A DNA stretch of 64,000 bases, from assembly GCF_027620315.1 (NCBI RefSeq), contig NZ_JAPNNL010000004.1:38732-102731 (forward strand), given 5' to 3'. The notes under the pieces were generated by a model that did not search any database, was not told the origin of the DNA, and worked only from the letters and a program-made list of their open reading frames with translations. The stretch's first letter is position 1. Each line of letters opens with the position of its first letter. Shown here piece by piece: positions 51,289 through 60,019 of the stretch. The translations under genes were made by a program, and so were the position numbers. This stretch comes from Nonomuraea corallina. Its GTDB lineage: Bacteria; Actinomycetota; Actinomycetes; Streptosporangiales; Streptosporangiaceae.

Positions 51289-52505
51289 GCCAACTCCACT
51301 TCGATTCTGGTCGGCCCGCCGTCCGGGCTGGTCAGGGTGAGGACGCCGTCGTGGGCCGCGACGCGGCGGCGGATGCCCGTCAGGCCGGACCCGTCCCGCT
51401 CGGCCGCGCCGCCGCGCCCGTCGTCCTCTATCTCGACGCGCAGCGTCCTGCCGCGCCGGCGCAGCGCCACCCGGGCGTGGGCGGCGCCGCTGTGCTTGGC
51501 GACGTTGGTGAGCGCCTCGGCGACGGTGAAGTACGCGGTGGTCTCCACCGACAGCGGCAGCACCCCCAGCTCCCCCACCGACACCTTGCACGGCACCGGG
51601 CAGTCGGAGGCCAGCGCGGTGAGCGCGCCCGCCAGGCCCCGGTCCTGGAGGATCGGCGGCAGGATGCCCCGCACGACCCCGCGCAGTTCGCTGAGCGCGG
51701 TCTCGGCGGCGTCCTGGGCCCGGTCCAGCGCCGGGCCGGCCGTCGCGGGGTCGCGGTCCAGCGCCCGTCTCGCGGCGGCGACCAGCACGACCACGGCGAC
51801 CAACCGGTTCTGCGCGCCGTCGTGCAGCGAGCGCTCGATGCGGCGCAGCTCGGCGGCGTGCGCCTGGAGAGCGCCCGCGCGGGTGGCGGTGAGCTCGGCG
51901 ATGCGGTGCGACAGGTCGACCGACGGGTGGGGCGCCAGCAGGCGCCGTCCGGGGAGCGCCTGGAGGGTGGCCATGCCGGGGCCGATGGTGAGGGCGAGCA
52001 GGGGCCAGGCGAGGCCGATCAGGGCCGTGCCGGCGACGCCGGTCCAGGAGTCGATCGGCAGGTACAGGGTGCTGGTGGTCTCGGTCTCCGGCAGCATCCC
52101 GTACCACAGGGGGAACGTGAGGTCCCGCACCGCCATGATCGGGAAGGCGATGCCGAGCAGCCCCAGCCCGAGGCCGGACGTGGCGTGCAGGCCCAGCCAG
52201 CGCAGGTCGCGCCAGGTGGCCGGGTCGCGCCGGGCGGCGCGCAGCGCCTCCTGCCAGCTCAGGTGCTCGATGGCGGTCTGGTACGGGGACAGCACCGGCT
52301 CGCCCCACCGGCTCAGCCTGCTCCGTTCCATGTCCGCCACCGCTCTGGTCATCGACAGGACGGCCGGCAGCAGGGGCAGGCCGACCCAGAACAGCGCGGC
52401 CGTACCCGCGATCAGCCAGCAGGCCATGATGGCGAGGGCGAGGACGGCGGTGCCGAGACCGCCCGCGAGACGGTCGAGCGCCTCGACGGCGTTTCTCATC
52501 ATCAC
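51276..52505 (-). CDS. NarL-family sensor histidine kinase
   Basis: A 409-aa histidine kinase. Hydrophobic helices occupy roughly residues 15-50 and 100-185, a sensor domain similar to the actinobacterial DUF4118/PspC-free type. HisKA_3 has the phospho-His in RIERSLHDGAQNRLVAVV. The ATPase domain has YFTVAEALTNVAKHS and DDGRGGA plus GSGLTGIRRRV. It is cotranscribed with its response regulator downstream. Several possible starts (GTG 52505, ATG 52502 or 52499) are adjacent. Confidence 0.9.
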   Translation of the reverse strand: MMMRNAVEALDRLAGGLGTAVLALAIMACWLIAGTAALFWVGLPLLPAVLSMTRAVADMERSRLSRWGEPVLSPYQTAIEHLSWQEALRAARRDPATWRDLRWLGLHATSGLGLGLLGIAFPIMAVRDLTFPLWYGMLPETETTSTLYLPIDSWTGVAGTALIGLAWPLLALTIGPGMATLQALPGRRLLAPHPSVDLSHRIAELTATRAGALQAHAAELRRIERSLHDGAQNRLVAVVVLVAAARRALDRDPATAGPALDRAQDAAETALSELRGVVRGILPPILQDRGLAGALTALASDCPVPCKVSVGELGVLPLSVETTAYFTVAEALTNVAKHSGAAHARVALRRRGRTLRVEIEDDGRGGAAERDGSGLTGIRRRVAAHDGVLTLTSPDGGPTRIEVELACVS

Positions 52506-52613
52506 CGGCCAATCTACGGATTGCCGGGGCGAACGTCATTCCAGCCTGCTGTACCGACGAGACGGCAGTGAGTGGGATTTTTCTTGATCTGCGCACTTCT
52601 TAACGTTTGCGGC

Positions 52614-52838
52614 ATGACTGATCCGTACACCATCACGACCGACCGTCCTTCCGACTCCGAGAAGACCAGCACCCCGCGGATGGCCCTGTGGACGGTGTTC
52701 ATCATCTGCCTCGCGGCCAATCTCGCCGCCAACACCATCGGCGGGTGGGGCGTGCTCGTCGGCGTCGTCACCGGCCTCGTCGCGCTGGCGTGCGGCGCCG
52801 GGCTCATCGTCGACCACCGCAACCGTCGCCGCTTGTGA
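52614..52838 (+). CDS. small membrane protein
   Basis: A 74-aa protein: polar N-terminus, then two hydrophobic helices (LWTVFIICLAANLAANTIGG and GVVTGLVALACGAGLIV). No family is known to me. ATG 52614 gives MTDPYTITTDRPS. Its stop overlaps the GTG of the ABC ATPase gene (GTGA), so the two are probably co-translated. Confidence 0.65.
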   Translation: MTDPYTITTDRPSDSEKTSTPRMALWTVFIICLAANLAANTIGGWGVLVGVVTGLVALACGAGLIVDHRNRRRL

Positions 52839-53530
52839 CCGGTGCCGTGACGCTGGAGCACGTCACCAAGATCCACGGCGGGACGGTCGCGCTCGACGAC
52901 GTGTCGGCGACCGTCCCCGCCGGGCGCTTCACCGCCGTGCTGGGCCCGGCCGGCTCCGGCAAGAGCACCCTGCTGCACTGCGCGTCCGGCCTGGACCTGC
53001 CCACCTCCGGCGACGTCACCGTCGCCGGCGTGCACGTCACCGCGCTCGGCGAGAGCGAGCGCGACCAGTGGCGGCGCGCCCACGTCGGCCTGGTCTTCCC
53101 GTCCCACAACCTGCTGCCGTCCCTGACCATCGAACAGAACCTCACCCTGCCGCTCCGCCTGGCCCTGGTCCGGCCCGACCGGAGCTGGCTGCGGGAGCTG
53201 GCCGGCCGGGCGGGACTGGCCGACCGGCTCCACGACCGCCCCGCTGAGCTGCCCGAGGACGGGCAGCGGCTGGCCGCCGTCGTCCGGGCGTTCGCGGCCC
53301 GTCCGGCGGTCGTGTTCGCCGACGAGCCCGCGGGACCGTCCGGCCGCGTCCTCGACCTGCTCAGGGAGCTGGTCGAGGACCTCGGGCAGACGGTGGTGAT
53401 GACGACGCGCGACCGCGCCGCCGCCGCGCGGGCGCACGACGTCCTGCTGATGGAGCGCGGCCGGGTCGTCGATCCGCTGTCCGCGCCGGGCGCCGGAATT
53501 CCGGCGCATGAGCGTCACCGCTGGGGGTAG
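52835..53530 (+). CDS. ABC transporter ATPase with degenerate signature motif
   Basis: A 231-aa MacB/LolD-like ATPase. Walker A is GPAGSGKST, the Q-loop region LVFPSHNLLPSLT, and Walker B VVFADEP. The ABC signature, normally LSGGQ, reads LPEDGQ; the H-loop His is replaced (MTTRDRA). No permease gene is nearby. Both changes suggest an inactive or non-transport ATPase, or one in decay. GTG 52835 overlaps the small membrane gene upstream, and its end overlaps the PAP2 gene. Confidence 0.78.
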   Translation: MTGAVTLEHVTKIHGGTVALDDVSATVPAGRFTAVLGPAGSGKSTLLHCASGLDLPTSGDVTVAGVHVTALGESERDQWRRAHVGLVFPSHNLLPSLTIEQNLTLPLRLALVRPDRSWLRELAGRAGLADRLHDRPAELPEDGQRLAAVVRAFAARPAVVFADEPAGPSGRVLDLLRELVEDLGQTVVMTTRDRAAAARAHDVLLMERGRVVDPLSAPGAGIPAHERHRWG

Positions 53531-54287
53531 CCACCGGCCCATGCGGCTGCGACGGTGGATGGCGGAGCGACTCCAACGCGAGCGCGGACTGCCCGCCAGA
53601 CTGACGATCGCGTCGATCACGGTGGTGGTCGTCACGATCCCGTTCATGCTGCTGCTCGTGGTGGCCAAGCTGCCGCTCAATCAGTTGGACTCGCGGGTGG
53701 CGCACGACCTGCACGCCTACGCGCTGGCCAACCCCGCCGTGACGGACCTGCTCATCGTGTGGACGGACGTGTTCGGGCCCTGGCCGTGGCGGATCGTCGT
53801 GTTCGTGCTGGCGGTCTGGCTGTGGCGCAGCCGGCGCGAGGGCGCGGCGCTGTGGGCGGTGACCACGATCGTCGTGGGCGGGGCGCTCGGCTGGGCGTTG
53901 AAGATCATCGTCGATCGGACGCGGCCCAGCCTGCCCGACCCGGTGGCGCTCGCCCCTGGGCAGTCGTTCCCGTCGGGCCACGCGCTGAACGTGACGCTCG
54001 GCGCCGGGATCGTGCTGCTGCTCGTCCTGGCTCACCTGCCCGTCTGGGGACGGATCGCCGCGTGGGCGGTGGCCGTCTTCCTTGTCGGGAGCGTCTCGTA
54101 CACGCGGGTGGCGCTGGGCGTGCACTGGGTGAGCGACGTGCTGGGCGGGGTGATGCTCGGCGTGGCCGTGCTCGCGGCGACGGTGGCCGCGTTCGAGAGC
54201 TGGCGGCGGCAGCAGGGGCGGGCGCGCTCCGCGCCGCCCTTGGATGGAGTCGAACCGGAGGCGGTGAGAGCGGGACGTGACCGCTAA
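53508..54287 (+). CDS. PAP2-family membrane phosphatase 1
   Basis: A 259-aa membrane protein with about six helices and the three PAP2 motifs: KIIVDRTRPS, PSGHALN and SYTRVALGVHWVSDV. These enzymes dephosphorylate lipid phosphates such as undecaprenyl pyrophosphate or phosphatidic acid. The start is uncertain: ATG 53508 lies inside the ABC gene, and ATG 53541 (MRLRRW) is possible. It overlaps the next PAP2 gene by 11 bp. Confidence 0.88.
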   Translation: MSVTAGGSHRPMRLRRWMAERLQRERGLPARLTIASITVVVVTIPFMLLLVVAKLPLNQLDSRVAHDLHAYALANPAVTDLLIVWTDVFGPWPWRIVVFVLAVWLWRSRREGAALWAVTTIVVGGALGWALKIIVDRTRPSLPDPVALAPGQSFPSGHALNVTLGAGIVLLLVLAHLPVWGRIAAWAVAVFLVGSVSYTRVALGVHWVSDVLGGVMLGVAVLAATVAAFESWRRQQGRARSAPPLDGVEPEAVRAGRDR

Positions 54288-54957
54288 TGATTTCCGATAC
54301 TACGCGTTATCGCTGGTCCTGCCGCTGCTGGTGATGGCCGGCGTGACCTTCGGGGCGGGCGAGCTGGTGCTGTCCATTCCCACGGGCGAAGGAGCCGTCA
54401 ACAAGAGCCTGGCAGCGGAGCGCACCGACTGGTGGAACACGGCCACGGACTTCGGCAGCAGCCTGTCCGACACCCCGTACATCGTGACGTTCACCGCGAT
54501 CGCGGTGATCGTCTTCCGGCTGGCGTTCCGGCGCTGGCGGGAGTCCGCGTTCCTGATCGCGGCCGTGTGGAGCCAGTCGCTGATCTTCCTGGCGACGACT
54601 GTGCTCATCGAGCGGAACCGGCCGGACGTGAAGCACCTCGATCCGGCGCCGCCCACGTCCAGCTTCCCGTCGGGGCACACGAGCGCCGCCGTGGCGTTCT
54701 ACTGCGGGATGGCGCTGGTCCTGAGCACCCGCGTGCGACATCCGGCGCTGCGGGCGCTGCTGTGGGTGGTGGCCGTGGCGGCCTCGCTGACGGTCGCGGC
54801 CTCACGGCTGTACCGGGGCATGCACTTCGTCACCGACGTCATGTGGGGGCTGCTGCTGGGCACCGTGTGCGTGCTGGTGGCGGCGCGGGCGATCCTCTAC
54901 CGGCCCGCGACGTCGCGCGAGCCCGCCCCCCGGCGCAAGACCGCCACCGTGACGTAG
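54277..54957 (+). CDS. PAP2-family membrane phosphatase 2
   Basis: A 226-aa second PAP2 protein with motifs VLIERNRPDV, PSGHTSAA and ASRLYRGMHFVTDV. It differs enough from the first to suggest distinct substrates. Overlap with the gene upstream indicates one operon. GTG 54277 starts inside the end of PAP2-1. Confidence 0.87.
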   Translation: MTANDFRYYALSLVLPLLVMAGVTFGAGELVLSIPTGEGAVNKSLAAERTDWWNTATDFGSSLSDTPYIVTFTAIAVIVFRLAFRRWRESAFLIAAVWSQSLIFLATTVLIERNRPDVKHLDPAPPTSSFPSGHTSAAVAFYCGMALVLSTRVRHPALRALLWVVAVAASLTVAASRLYRGMHFVTDVMWGLLLGTVCVLVAARAILYRPATSREPAPRRKTATVT

Positions 54958-54972
54958 CCACGAGGCGCCGCG

Positions 54973-55038
54973 GACATCTCCTTACGCCATAAGCTATTCT
55001 CTTCTTCCCGAGAACTCTTTACGGCGTATGGAGATGTC
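54973..55038. promoter_or_regulatory. long inverted repeat abutting the alpha/beta hydrolase start
   Basis: gacatctccttacgcc (54973-54988) pairs with ggcgtatggagatgtc (55023-55038), 16-bp arms with a single mismatch. Between them lie 34 A+T-rich bases, with a smaller inverted repeat inside (ttctc/gagaa). The right arm ends at the ATG and contains GGAG. It may be an operator pair or an RNA hairpin that hides the ribosome site. Confidence 0.65.
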
Positions 55039-55863
55039 ATGCCCGAGGCCGGACTGCACGACGGCAGCACGATCGAGATCCAGGTCCACGGCACGGGCCC
55101 CACCGTGCTGCTGCCCGTCGACCCCGTCCCCGCCGAGGGGGAGCGGGCCGAGGCGATGCGCGCCTGGGGCGCCGACCCCGCCCTGGGCCGCTCCCTCATG
55201 GAAGGGCTCGGCGACCGGTTCCGGGTGGCCGCGTTCGACTACGAGGGCCACGTGCTCGCGCACCCCAAGCCCGCGACGCTGACCCCGGACAACGTGGCCG
55301 CCGACCTGCTGGCCGTCGCCGACGCGGTGGGCGCCGCCAGGTTCGCCTACTACGGCTACTCGTGGCTGGCGCTGAGCGGGCTGCAGCTCGCCCTGCGCAC
55401 CGACCGGCTCGACGCCCTCGTCATGGGCGGCTTCCCGCCCGTCGGCGGCCCGTACCGGGAAATGCTGGCCGTGACCATGGCCACCCTCGGCCTGGCCGGC
55501 ACGGCGACCAGCAAGGAGGCCACCCCCGGCGACTGGTCGACCGTGGAGGTCGACCTGTCCGACGCCCAGGCCAGGCAGTTCGTCACCCTGTACGAGGCGC
55601 TCCAGGACTTCGACGACCTGGCCGCGCAGCGGCGGATCACCTGCCCGCGGCTGTGCTTCGCCGGATCGGCCGACCTGATCGAGTACGACGAGCGCTGGGG
55701 CGGCGCCCGCGTCGACATCGCCGGCCCGATCGTCCGCCGCCGGGCCGAGCTGGAGGCGCTCGGCTGGACCGTGGCGGTGCTCGACGGGCTCGACCACGCC
55801 CAGGCCATGCAGCCGGCCAACGCGCTGCCCGTGCTCCGCCCCTGGCTCACCGCGCGCGTGTAA
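55039..55863 (+). CDS. alpha/beta hydrolase family protein
   Basis: A 274-aa hydrolase-fold protein. The nucleophile elbow is GYSWLAL, and the His is in LDGLDHAQAM; between them an acidic residue in CFAGSADLI may complete the triad. The oxyanion-region HGTGPTVLLPVDPV is less canonical than usual (HGxG would be followed by G). The substrate is unknown. ATG 55039 directly follows the long inverted repeat, so its expression is probably switched by a regulator or RNA structure. Confidence 0.78.
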   Translation: MPEAGLHDGSTIEIQVHGTGPTVLLPVDPVPAEGERAEAMRAWGADPALGRSLMEGLGDRFRVAAFDYEGHVLAHPKPATLTPDNVAADLLAVADAVGAARFAYYGYSWLALSGLQLALRTDRLDALVMGGFPPVGGPYREMLAVTMATLGLAGTATSKEATPGDWSTVEVDLSDAQARQFVTLYEALQDFDDLAAQRRITCPRLCFAGSADLIEYDERWGGARVDIAGPIVRRRAELEALGWTVAVLDGLDHAQAMQPANALPVLRPWLTARV

Positions 55864-55890
55864 CCCCTGGCCAGGGGCAGGGGACGGGGT

Positions 55891-56376
55891 ATGCAGACCT
55901 TCCTGCCCTACCCGGACTTCGCCCGCACCGCGGCGGTCCTGGACCCGCTCCGGCTGGGCAAGCAGCGGGTGGAGGCCCTGCAGATACTGCGGGCGCTGAC
56001 GGTGCCCGGCTACGGCTGGCGGCACCACCCGGCGGTGAAGATGTGGGCCGGGTTCGAGGAGGCGCTGGTGCGCTACGGCCTGGAGATCTGCCGTCAGTGG
56101 TGCTCGATGGGCCGGGCCGACACCTGCGCCGGCACCTTGACGCAGGAGCTGGCCGAGCACCGCGGCAGCCCCGTGGCCAGGACCCAGCGGGAGCTGGCCG
56201 AGGCGGACGAACTGCCGCCCTGGCTCGGCGACGAGGCCCTGCACCGCAGCCACCGCTCCGCGCTGCTGCGCAAGGACCCCGCGTTCTACCGGCCGATCTT
56301 CGGAGCGGAGCCGGACGACCTGGCGTACGTGTGGCCGCCCTCGGGCCGCCCGCCCGCCCGCATGCCCGACAGCTGA
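55891..56376 (+). CDS. MSMEG_6728/Pyr_excise-like protein
   Basis: A 161-aa protein that begins MQTFLPYPDFARTAAVLDP, with LRLGKQRVEALQILRAL following. This is the pattern of the MSMEG_6728 family, related to T4 endonuclease V (pyrimidine-dimer glycosylase). The WRHHPAVKMWAGFEEAL and SHRSALLRKDP blocks are typical. DNA repair is the family expectation, not shown here. Confidence 0.82.
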   Translation: MQTFLPYPDFARTAAVLDPLRLGKQRVEALQILRALTVPGYGWRHHPAVKMWAGFEEALVRYGLEICRQWCSMGRADTCAGTLTQELAEHRGSPVARTQRELAEADELPPWLGDEALHRSHRSALLRKDPAFYRPIFGAEPDDLAYVWPPSGRPPARMPDS

Positions 56377-56532
56377 GCGACCCGGCTCGACCCACACGGC
56401 GCCGTCACGCTCCGTATACCGATAGTCGACGGATACGGACCCTCAGGCCGGTCCCTTTCAGTACTATCGACCGGCAGGACCCACCACGCGCCCAGGGCTG
56501 TCGCCCGCGGCCCCGTCTCCCAGGGGAGTCTC

Positions 56533-57933
56533 GTGACCAGCGGGCTCGTCGACACGCCCCCGAAACCCAGCGCCCCGCCCCGGGGCCGCCGCTGGCTGCG
56601 GCGCCTGGCCGTCGGGGCGGGGACGGCCGTGCTGCTGGTGACGGCGGCCGGGGTGGGCGTCGTGCTCAGGCTCACCGGCAACGTCCGCCACATCGACGTG
56701 TCCGGCGAGCTGGGCGTCACCCGCCCGCCCAAGGTCGCGGCCGCCGCCATGAACGTGCTGATCGTCGGCTCCGACCAGCGCGACGGCAAGAACGCCCGCT
56801 ACGGTCACCGCATCTCCGGCGAGCGCACCGACACCATCATGCTGGCCCACCTGTCGTCCCGGCGTGACGGCGCCGTCGTGATCAGCTTCCCGCGCGACTC
56901 CGTGGTCCGCCTCCCCGCCTGCCGCCCCCGGGAGGGCCACCCCGGCCAGCAGCAGCACATCGGGATGATCAACGAATCGTTCAACAACGGCGGCATCGCC
57001 TGCGTCTGGAAGACCGTCGAGTCGCTCACCGGCATCCGCGTCGACCACTTCGTCAAGGTCGACTTCGCCGGGTTCAAGAACATGGTCGACGCCATCGGCG
57101 GCGTCGAGGTGTGCCTGCCGCGGCGGATCGACGACAGCAAGGCCATGCTCCACCTGCCCGCCGGCCGCCGTACGCTCGACGGCGAGCAGGCGCTCGGCTA
57201 CGTCCGCGCCCGCTACTCACTCGGCGACGGCTCCGACATCGGGCGGATCCAGCGGCAGCAGATGTTCATCGCCTCCATGCTGAAGAAGGTGATGAGCGGC
57301 GACACGCTCAGCGACCCGGCCCGGCTGATCGGGTTCCTCGACGCCGGCACGCGGGCCGTCACCACCGACCCCGACTTCACCATCGGCGCGATGAAGGACC
57401 TGGCCGAGAGCCTGCGGGGCCTCGACGCCGGGCGGATCCGCTTCATCACCACCCCGTGGCGCTACTCGCTGACCCAGCCGGGCCGCGTCGAGTGGGAGCA
57501 GCCCGCGGCCGACCGGCTCTTCCGCCTCGTCGCCAGGGACGGCCGGCTGCACGACGTGCGCGACGGCCGGACCCGGGTGCCCCCTTCGAAGGTGGCGCTG
57601 GAGCTGCGCAACGGCACCTTCCGCCCCGGCCTCGGCACCGAGGTCGCGGCGGCGCTGGAGCAGCGCGGCTACCACGTCGCCCGGGTCGGCGACACCCGGC
57701 GCAAGCCGTACCGCAGATCAATGATCCTGTACGGCCCGGACGGCGAGACGCGGGTGCCGACGCTCGCCCGCGACGTGCGTGAGGCCGCGCCGCGGGCGAT
57801 GCCGCGTGCCCGCACCGCCCGGCTGGTGCTGGTCGTGGGCGACGACTGGCGCGGGCTCAAGCCACCGGACCCCGCCGACGACGAGGCGCTGAAGGGCATC
57901 GACGCCACCCACGACACCTGTGCCGCCACCTGA
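56533..57933 (+). CDS. LytR-CpsA-Psr (LCP) family wall-polymer ligase
   Basis: A 466-aa membrane-anchored protein: one N-terminal helix (about residues 25-46), then the LCP domain with NVLIVGSDQR, RTDTIMLAHL, VISFPRDSVV and VKVDFAGFKNMVDAIGGVEV. The Arg-rich RARYSLGDGSDIGRIQRQQ block binds pyrophosphate lipid. A C-terminal LytR_C domain follows. LCP proteins attach glycopolymers to peptidoglycan. GTG 56533. A hairpin terminator begins in its stop codon. Confidence 0.92.
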   Translation: MTSGLVDTPPKPSAPPRGRRWLRRLAVGAGTAVLLVTAAGVGVVLRLTGNVRHIDVSGELGVTRPPKVAAAAMNVLIVGSDQRDGKNARYGHRISGERTDTIMLAHLSSRRDGAVVISFPRDSVVRLPACRPREGHPGQQQHIGMINESFNNGGIACVWKTVESLTGIRVDHFVKVDFAGFKNMVDAIGGVEVCLPRRIDDSKAMLHLPAGRRTLDGEQALGYVRARYSLGDGSDIGRIQRQQMFIASMLKKVMSGDTLSDPARLIGFLDAGTRAVTTDPDFTIGAMKDLAESLRGLDAGRIRFITTPWRYSLTQPGRVEWEQPAADRLFRLVARDGRLHDVRDGRTRVPPSKVALELRNGTFRPGLGTEVAAALEQRGYHVARVGDTRRKPYRRSMILYGPDGETRVPTLARDVREAAPRAMPRARTARLVLVVGDDWRGLKPPDPADDEALKGIDATHDTCAAT

Positions 57934-57972
57934 CCGCCGCCGCCCGGACGCGTACCCAGTCGGCGGCGGTCA
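57931..57972 (+). terminator. hairpin terminator of LCP gene
   Basis: tgaccgccgcc and ggcggcggtca are exact reverse complements (11 bp) with a 20-base loop. The first arm includes the LCP stop codon. There is no U tract. Confidence 0.6.
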
Positions 57973-58006
57973 GTGCGCTGCGGTCAAGGCCCCGGTGACG
58001 CCCGCC

Positions 58007-58381
58007 TTACGGCCGGCCGGCCCGCGTGTTCTGGAAGGAGGCGAACCGCCAGCCTTCCGGGGTCCGCACGGCGGTGTAGCCGAGGACGGAGTCGCGGTCG
58101 GGGTCGGGCTCGCCGTCGACGGTGGATCCTCCGGTGGCGATGACCAGCGCGACCCCGTCGCCGAGCATCCTGATGGCGGGCTCGTCCCGGCGCTCCAGCT
58201 TGATCGGCATGGTGAACAGCTGACGGTGGCCGTCCTCGATGGCCTGCCGGCCCTTCATGGTGAAGCCGAAGTAGGTGATGTAGTCGGCGTCCTCGGTGAA
58301 CAGCGCCGCGTAGGCGGCGGCGTCACCGGCGTTCCAGGTCTCGAAGACGCGGTCGAGCAACTGGCGGATCTCTGCGGACAT
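58007..58381 (-). CDS. SnoaL-like (SgcJ/EcaC family) protein
   Basis: A 124-aa cone-fold protein of the DUF4440/SnoaL type: FETWNAGDAAAYAALFTEDADYITYFG at the start (given as FETWNAGDAAAYAALFTE), then KGRQAIEDGHRQLF and a final WRFASFQNTRAG. These small proteins are often polyketide-related or stress enzymes, but the fold alone does not give the reaction. It is minus strand, after the PadR gene. Confidence 0.82.
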   Translation of the reverse strand: MSAEIRQLLDRVFETWNAGDAAAYAALFTEDADYITYFGFTMKGRQAIEDGHRQLFTMPIKLERRDEPAIRMLGDGVALVIATGGSTVDGEPDPDRDSVLGYTAVRTPEGWRFASFQNTRAGRP

Positions 58382-58461
58382 GGCGCACTCCCGTGGTCGG
58401 CGGCGCCTATCCTGGGTAACCGCGAAGTCTGGACAGGGCAGGCGCCGTGTTCGGATGGACG

Positions 58462-58491
58462 GCCGCCGGGGTGTTGGCGCACTCCGGCGGC
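58462..58491 (-). terminator. hairpin downstream of PadR gene
   Basis: gccgccgg and ccggcggc, 14 bases apart, lie just past the PadR stop. A T run follows on the plus strand, the wrong orientation for PadR, so it may instead be an actinomycete-style hairpin terminator without U tract. Confidence 0.35.
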
Positions 58492-58495
58492 TTTT

Positions 58496-59095
58496 TCACT
58501 CGTCGAGCTGCTGCTCCATCAGCGACTGTTCGACCGTGCCCGGCCAGTCGAGCTCGCCCCGCTCGATGCGGCCGATGACGGTGCGCACCCAGTCGAGCTC
58601 GGCGGCGTAGAGCGCGCGGTCGCACTCCAGCTCCAGCATGAGCATCTCCGGCAGCCCGTTCTCGGCCAGGGTGGCCAGGTGCGCGTCGATGCCGCCGATC
58701 AAGCCCAGGAGCGCGGCCGTACGGGTGCGCAGCGCCTTGAGCGCGGCGTCCGGGGGCAGCGCCCCGATCATCGAGACGGCGGCGACGAGAGTGCGCCGGT
58801 CGGGCTCGGGCTGCTCCAGCAGCCTGCGCATCCGGACGGCCAGCTCCTGTCTGCCCTCGTCGGTGATCTCGTAGACCGTCCGCTCCGGCCTGCGGCCCTC
58901 GCGCTCGGTCTCCGCCGGGATGATCAGCTCGTCCCTGGCCAGCCTGTCGACCGCGTGGTAGAGGCTCCTCGGCAGGCCGGTCACGTAGTCCTTGTGCGTG
59001 TCGATGATGAAGCGGTGCAGCTCGTAGGGGTGGCTGGGGCGGACGGAGAGCAGGGCGAGGACGGTGAGCCCCACCAGGTCGTGCCGTCGCGCCAT
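58496..59095 (-). CDS. PadR-family transcriptional regulator
   Basis: A 199-aa two-domain PadR (Vir_act_alpha_C type). The N-terminal winged helix reads LTVLALLSVRPSHPYELHRF, with SLYHAVDRLARDELII and RTVYEITDEGRQELAV; the C-terminal part is an antiparallel helical dimer domain. ATG 59095 follows GGGAGGCGGG. A perfect inverted repeat lies 14 bp before the start, a likely autoregulatory operator. It lies between the SnoaL-like gene and the MBL-fold gene, all on the minus strand. Confidence 0.87.
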   Translation of the reverse strand: MARRHDLVGLTVLALLSVRPSHPYELHRFIIDTHKDYVTGLPRSLYHAVDRLARDELIIPAETEREGRRPERTVYEITDEGRQELAVRMRRLLEQPEPDRRTLVAAVSMIGALPPDAALKALRTRTAALLGLIGGIDAHLATLAENGLPEMLMLELECDRALYAAELDWVRTVIGRIERGELDWPGTVEQSLMEQQLDE

Positions 59096-59108
59096 CCCGC
59101 CTCCCTTG

Positions 59109-59125
59109 TAGTGCAATCTGCACTA
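59109..59125. promoter_or_regulatory. PadR operator candidate (tagtgca-N3-tgcacta)
   Basis: A perfect 7-bp inverted repeat with 3-bp spacer, tagtgca-atc-tgcacta, directly upstream of the PadR start. PadR proteins commonly repress their own promoter through such sites. Confidence 0.6.
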
Positions 59126-59152
59126 TAGCAAGCCGCCCCTCGCCAGGGAAGC

Positions 59153-59959
59153 TCAGGGAAGCTCGCCGTCGAGTTGCGCGAACGCCCGGCCGATCGCCGT
59201 ACGGACGACGTCCTCGCCGTACGGGAACTTGTGGATCAGGTCCCGCAGCCCCTCCACATGGGCGCGGCGGGCCAGCTCGGCCACCACCGACAGCTCCTCG
59301 TGCTGCCCGATCACGAAGTCACGCCCCACCACCGCGCCGTGACCCGGGACGTACACCCGCTCGCGCATGTCGTGCAGCATCCGGGCCGTGGTGTCGGGCC
59401 AGTCGAGCGGGTACGCGTCGCCGAAGGCCGGCGGCGCACCCTCCTCCACCAGGTCGCCCGCGAAGACCACGCCCGCGTCGGGCACGTGCGCCACCACGTC
59501 GTTGGAGGTGTGGCCGCGCCCGAAGTGGCGCAGATGCACGACCCGGCCGCCGATGTCGAGCGTGGCGGCCGAGCTGAAGACGTGGTCGGGAGGCACGATC
59601 TCCACCTCCTCCACCTCCGCCCGCCGCTCCTCGCCGAGCGCCGCCACCACGCCGGCCAGGTGGTCGGCCCCACGCAGCTCGATCTCCTCGGCGCACCGGA
59701 CGTGACCCCAGATCTCCGCCGGGAGGAACAGCGCGTTGCCGAAGTAGTGGTCGAAGTGCGCGTGCGTGTTGACGACCGTCCACGGGTTGCCGGTGATCCG
59801 CCGGACGGCGCCGATCAGGTCGGCGGCCTCGCGGTGCGACATGCGGGTGTCGAGGATCAGGCAGTGGTCGTCGCCGACCACCAGGCCCACGTTCATGTCG
59901 AACGACTCGTGGCGACGGACGTAGATCCGGTCCCCGATTTCCTGCCATGGCTCGTTCAT
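59153..59959 (-). CDS. MBL-fold metallohydrolase
   Basis: A 268-aa metallo-beta-lactamase-fold hydrolase. The metal motif is VNTHAHFDHYFGN (HxHxDH), and later ligands are in HFGRGHTSNDVVAH, VVFAGDLVEEG and YVPGHGAVV. The start is ATG 59959 (MNEPWQEIGDRIYV); the upstream TTG at 59986 is less likely. The substrate is unknown (beta-lactamase-like, quinol or lactone hydrolases share this architecture). Confidence 0.85.
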   Translation of the reverse strand: MNEPWQEIGDRIYVRRHESFDMNVGLVVGDDHCLILDTRMSHREAADLIGAVRRITGNPWTVVNTHAHFDHYFGNALFLPAEIWGHVRCAEEIELRGADHLAGVVAALGEERRAEVEEVEIVPPDHVFSSAATLDIGGRVVHLRHFGRGHTSNDVVAHVPDAGVVFAGDLVEEGAPPAFGDAYPLDWPDTTARMLHDMRERVYVPGHGAVVGRDFVIGQHEELSVVAELARRAHVEGLRDLIHKFPYGEDVVRTAIGRAFAQLDGELP

Positions 59960-60019
59960 CGCGCGATCCCGGAGCGTCGTAGCCAAGTCATGATGAACCG
60001 ACCTTATTAGGATCAGCCC

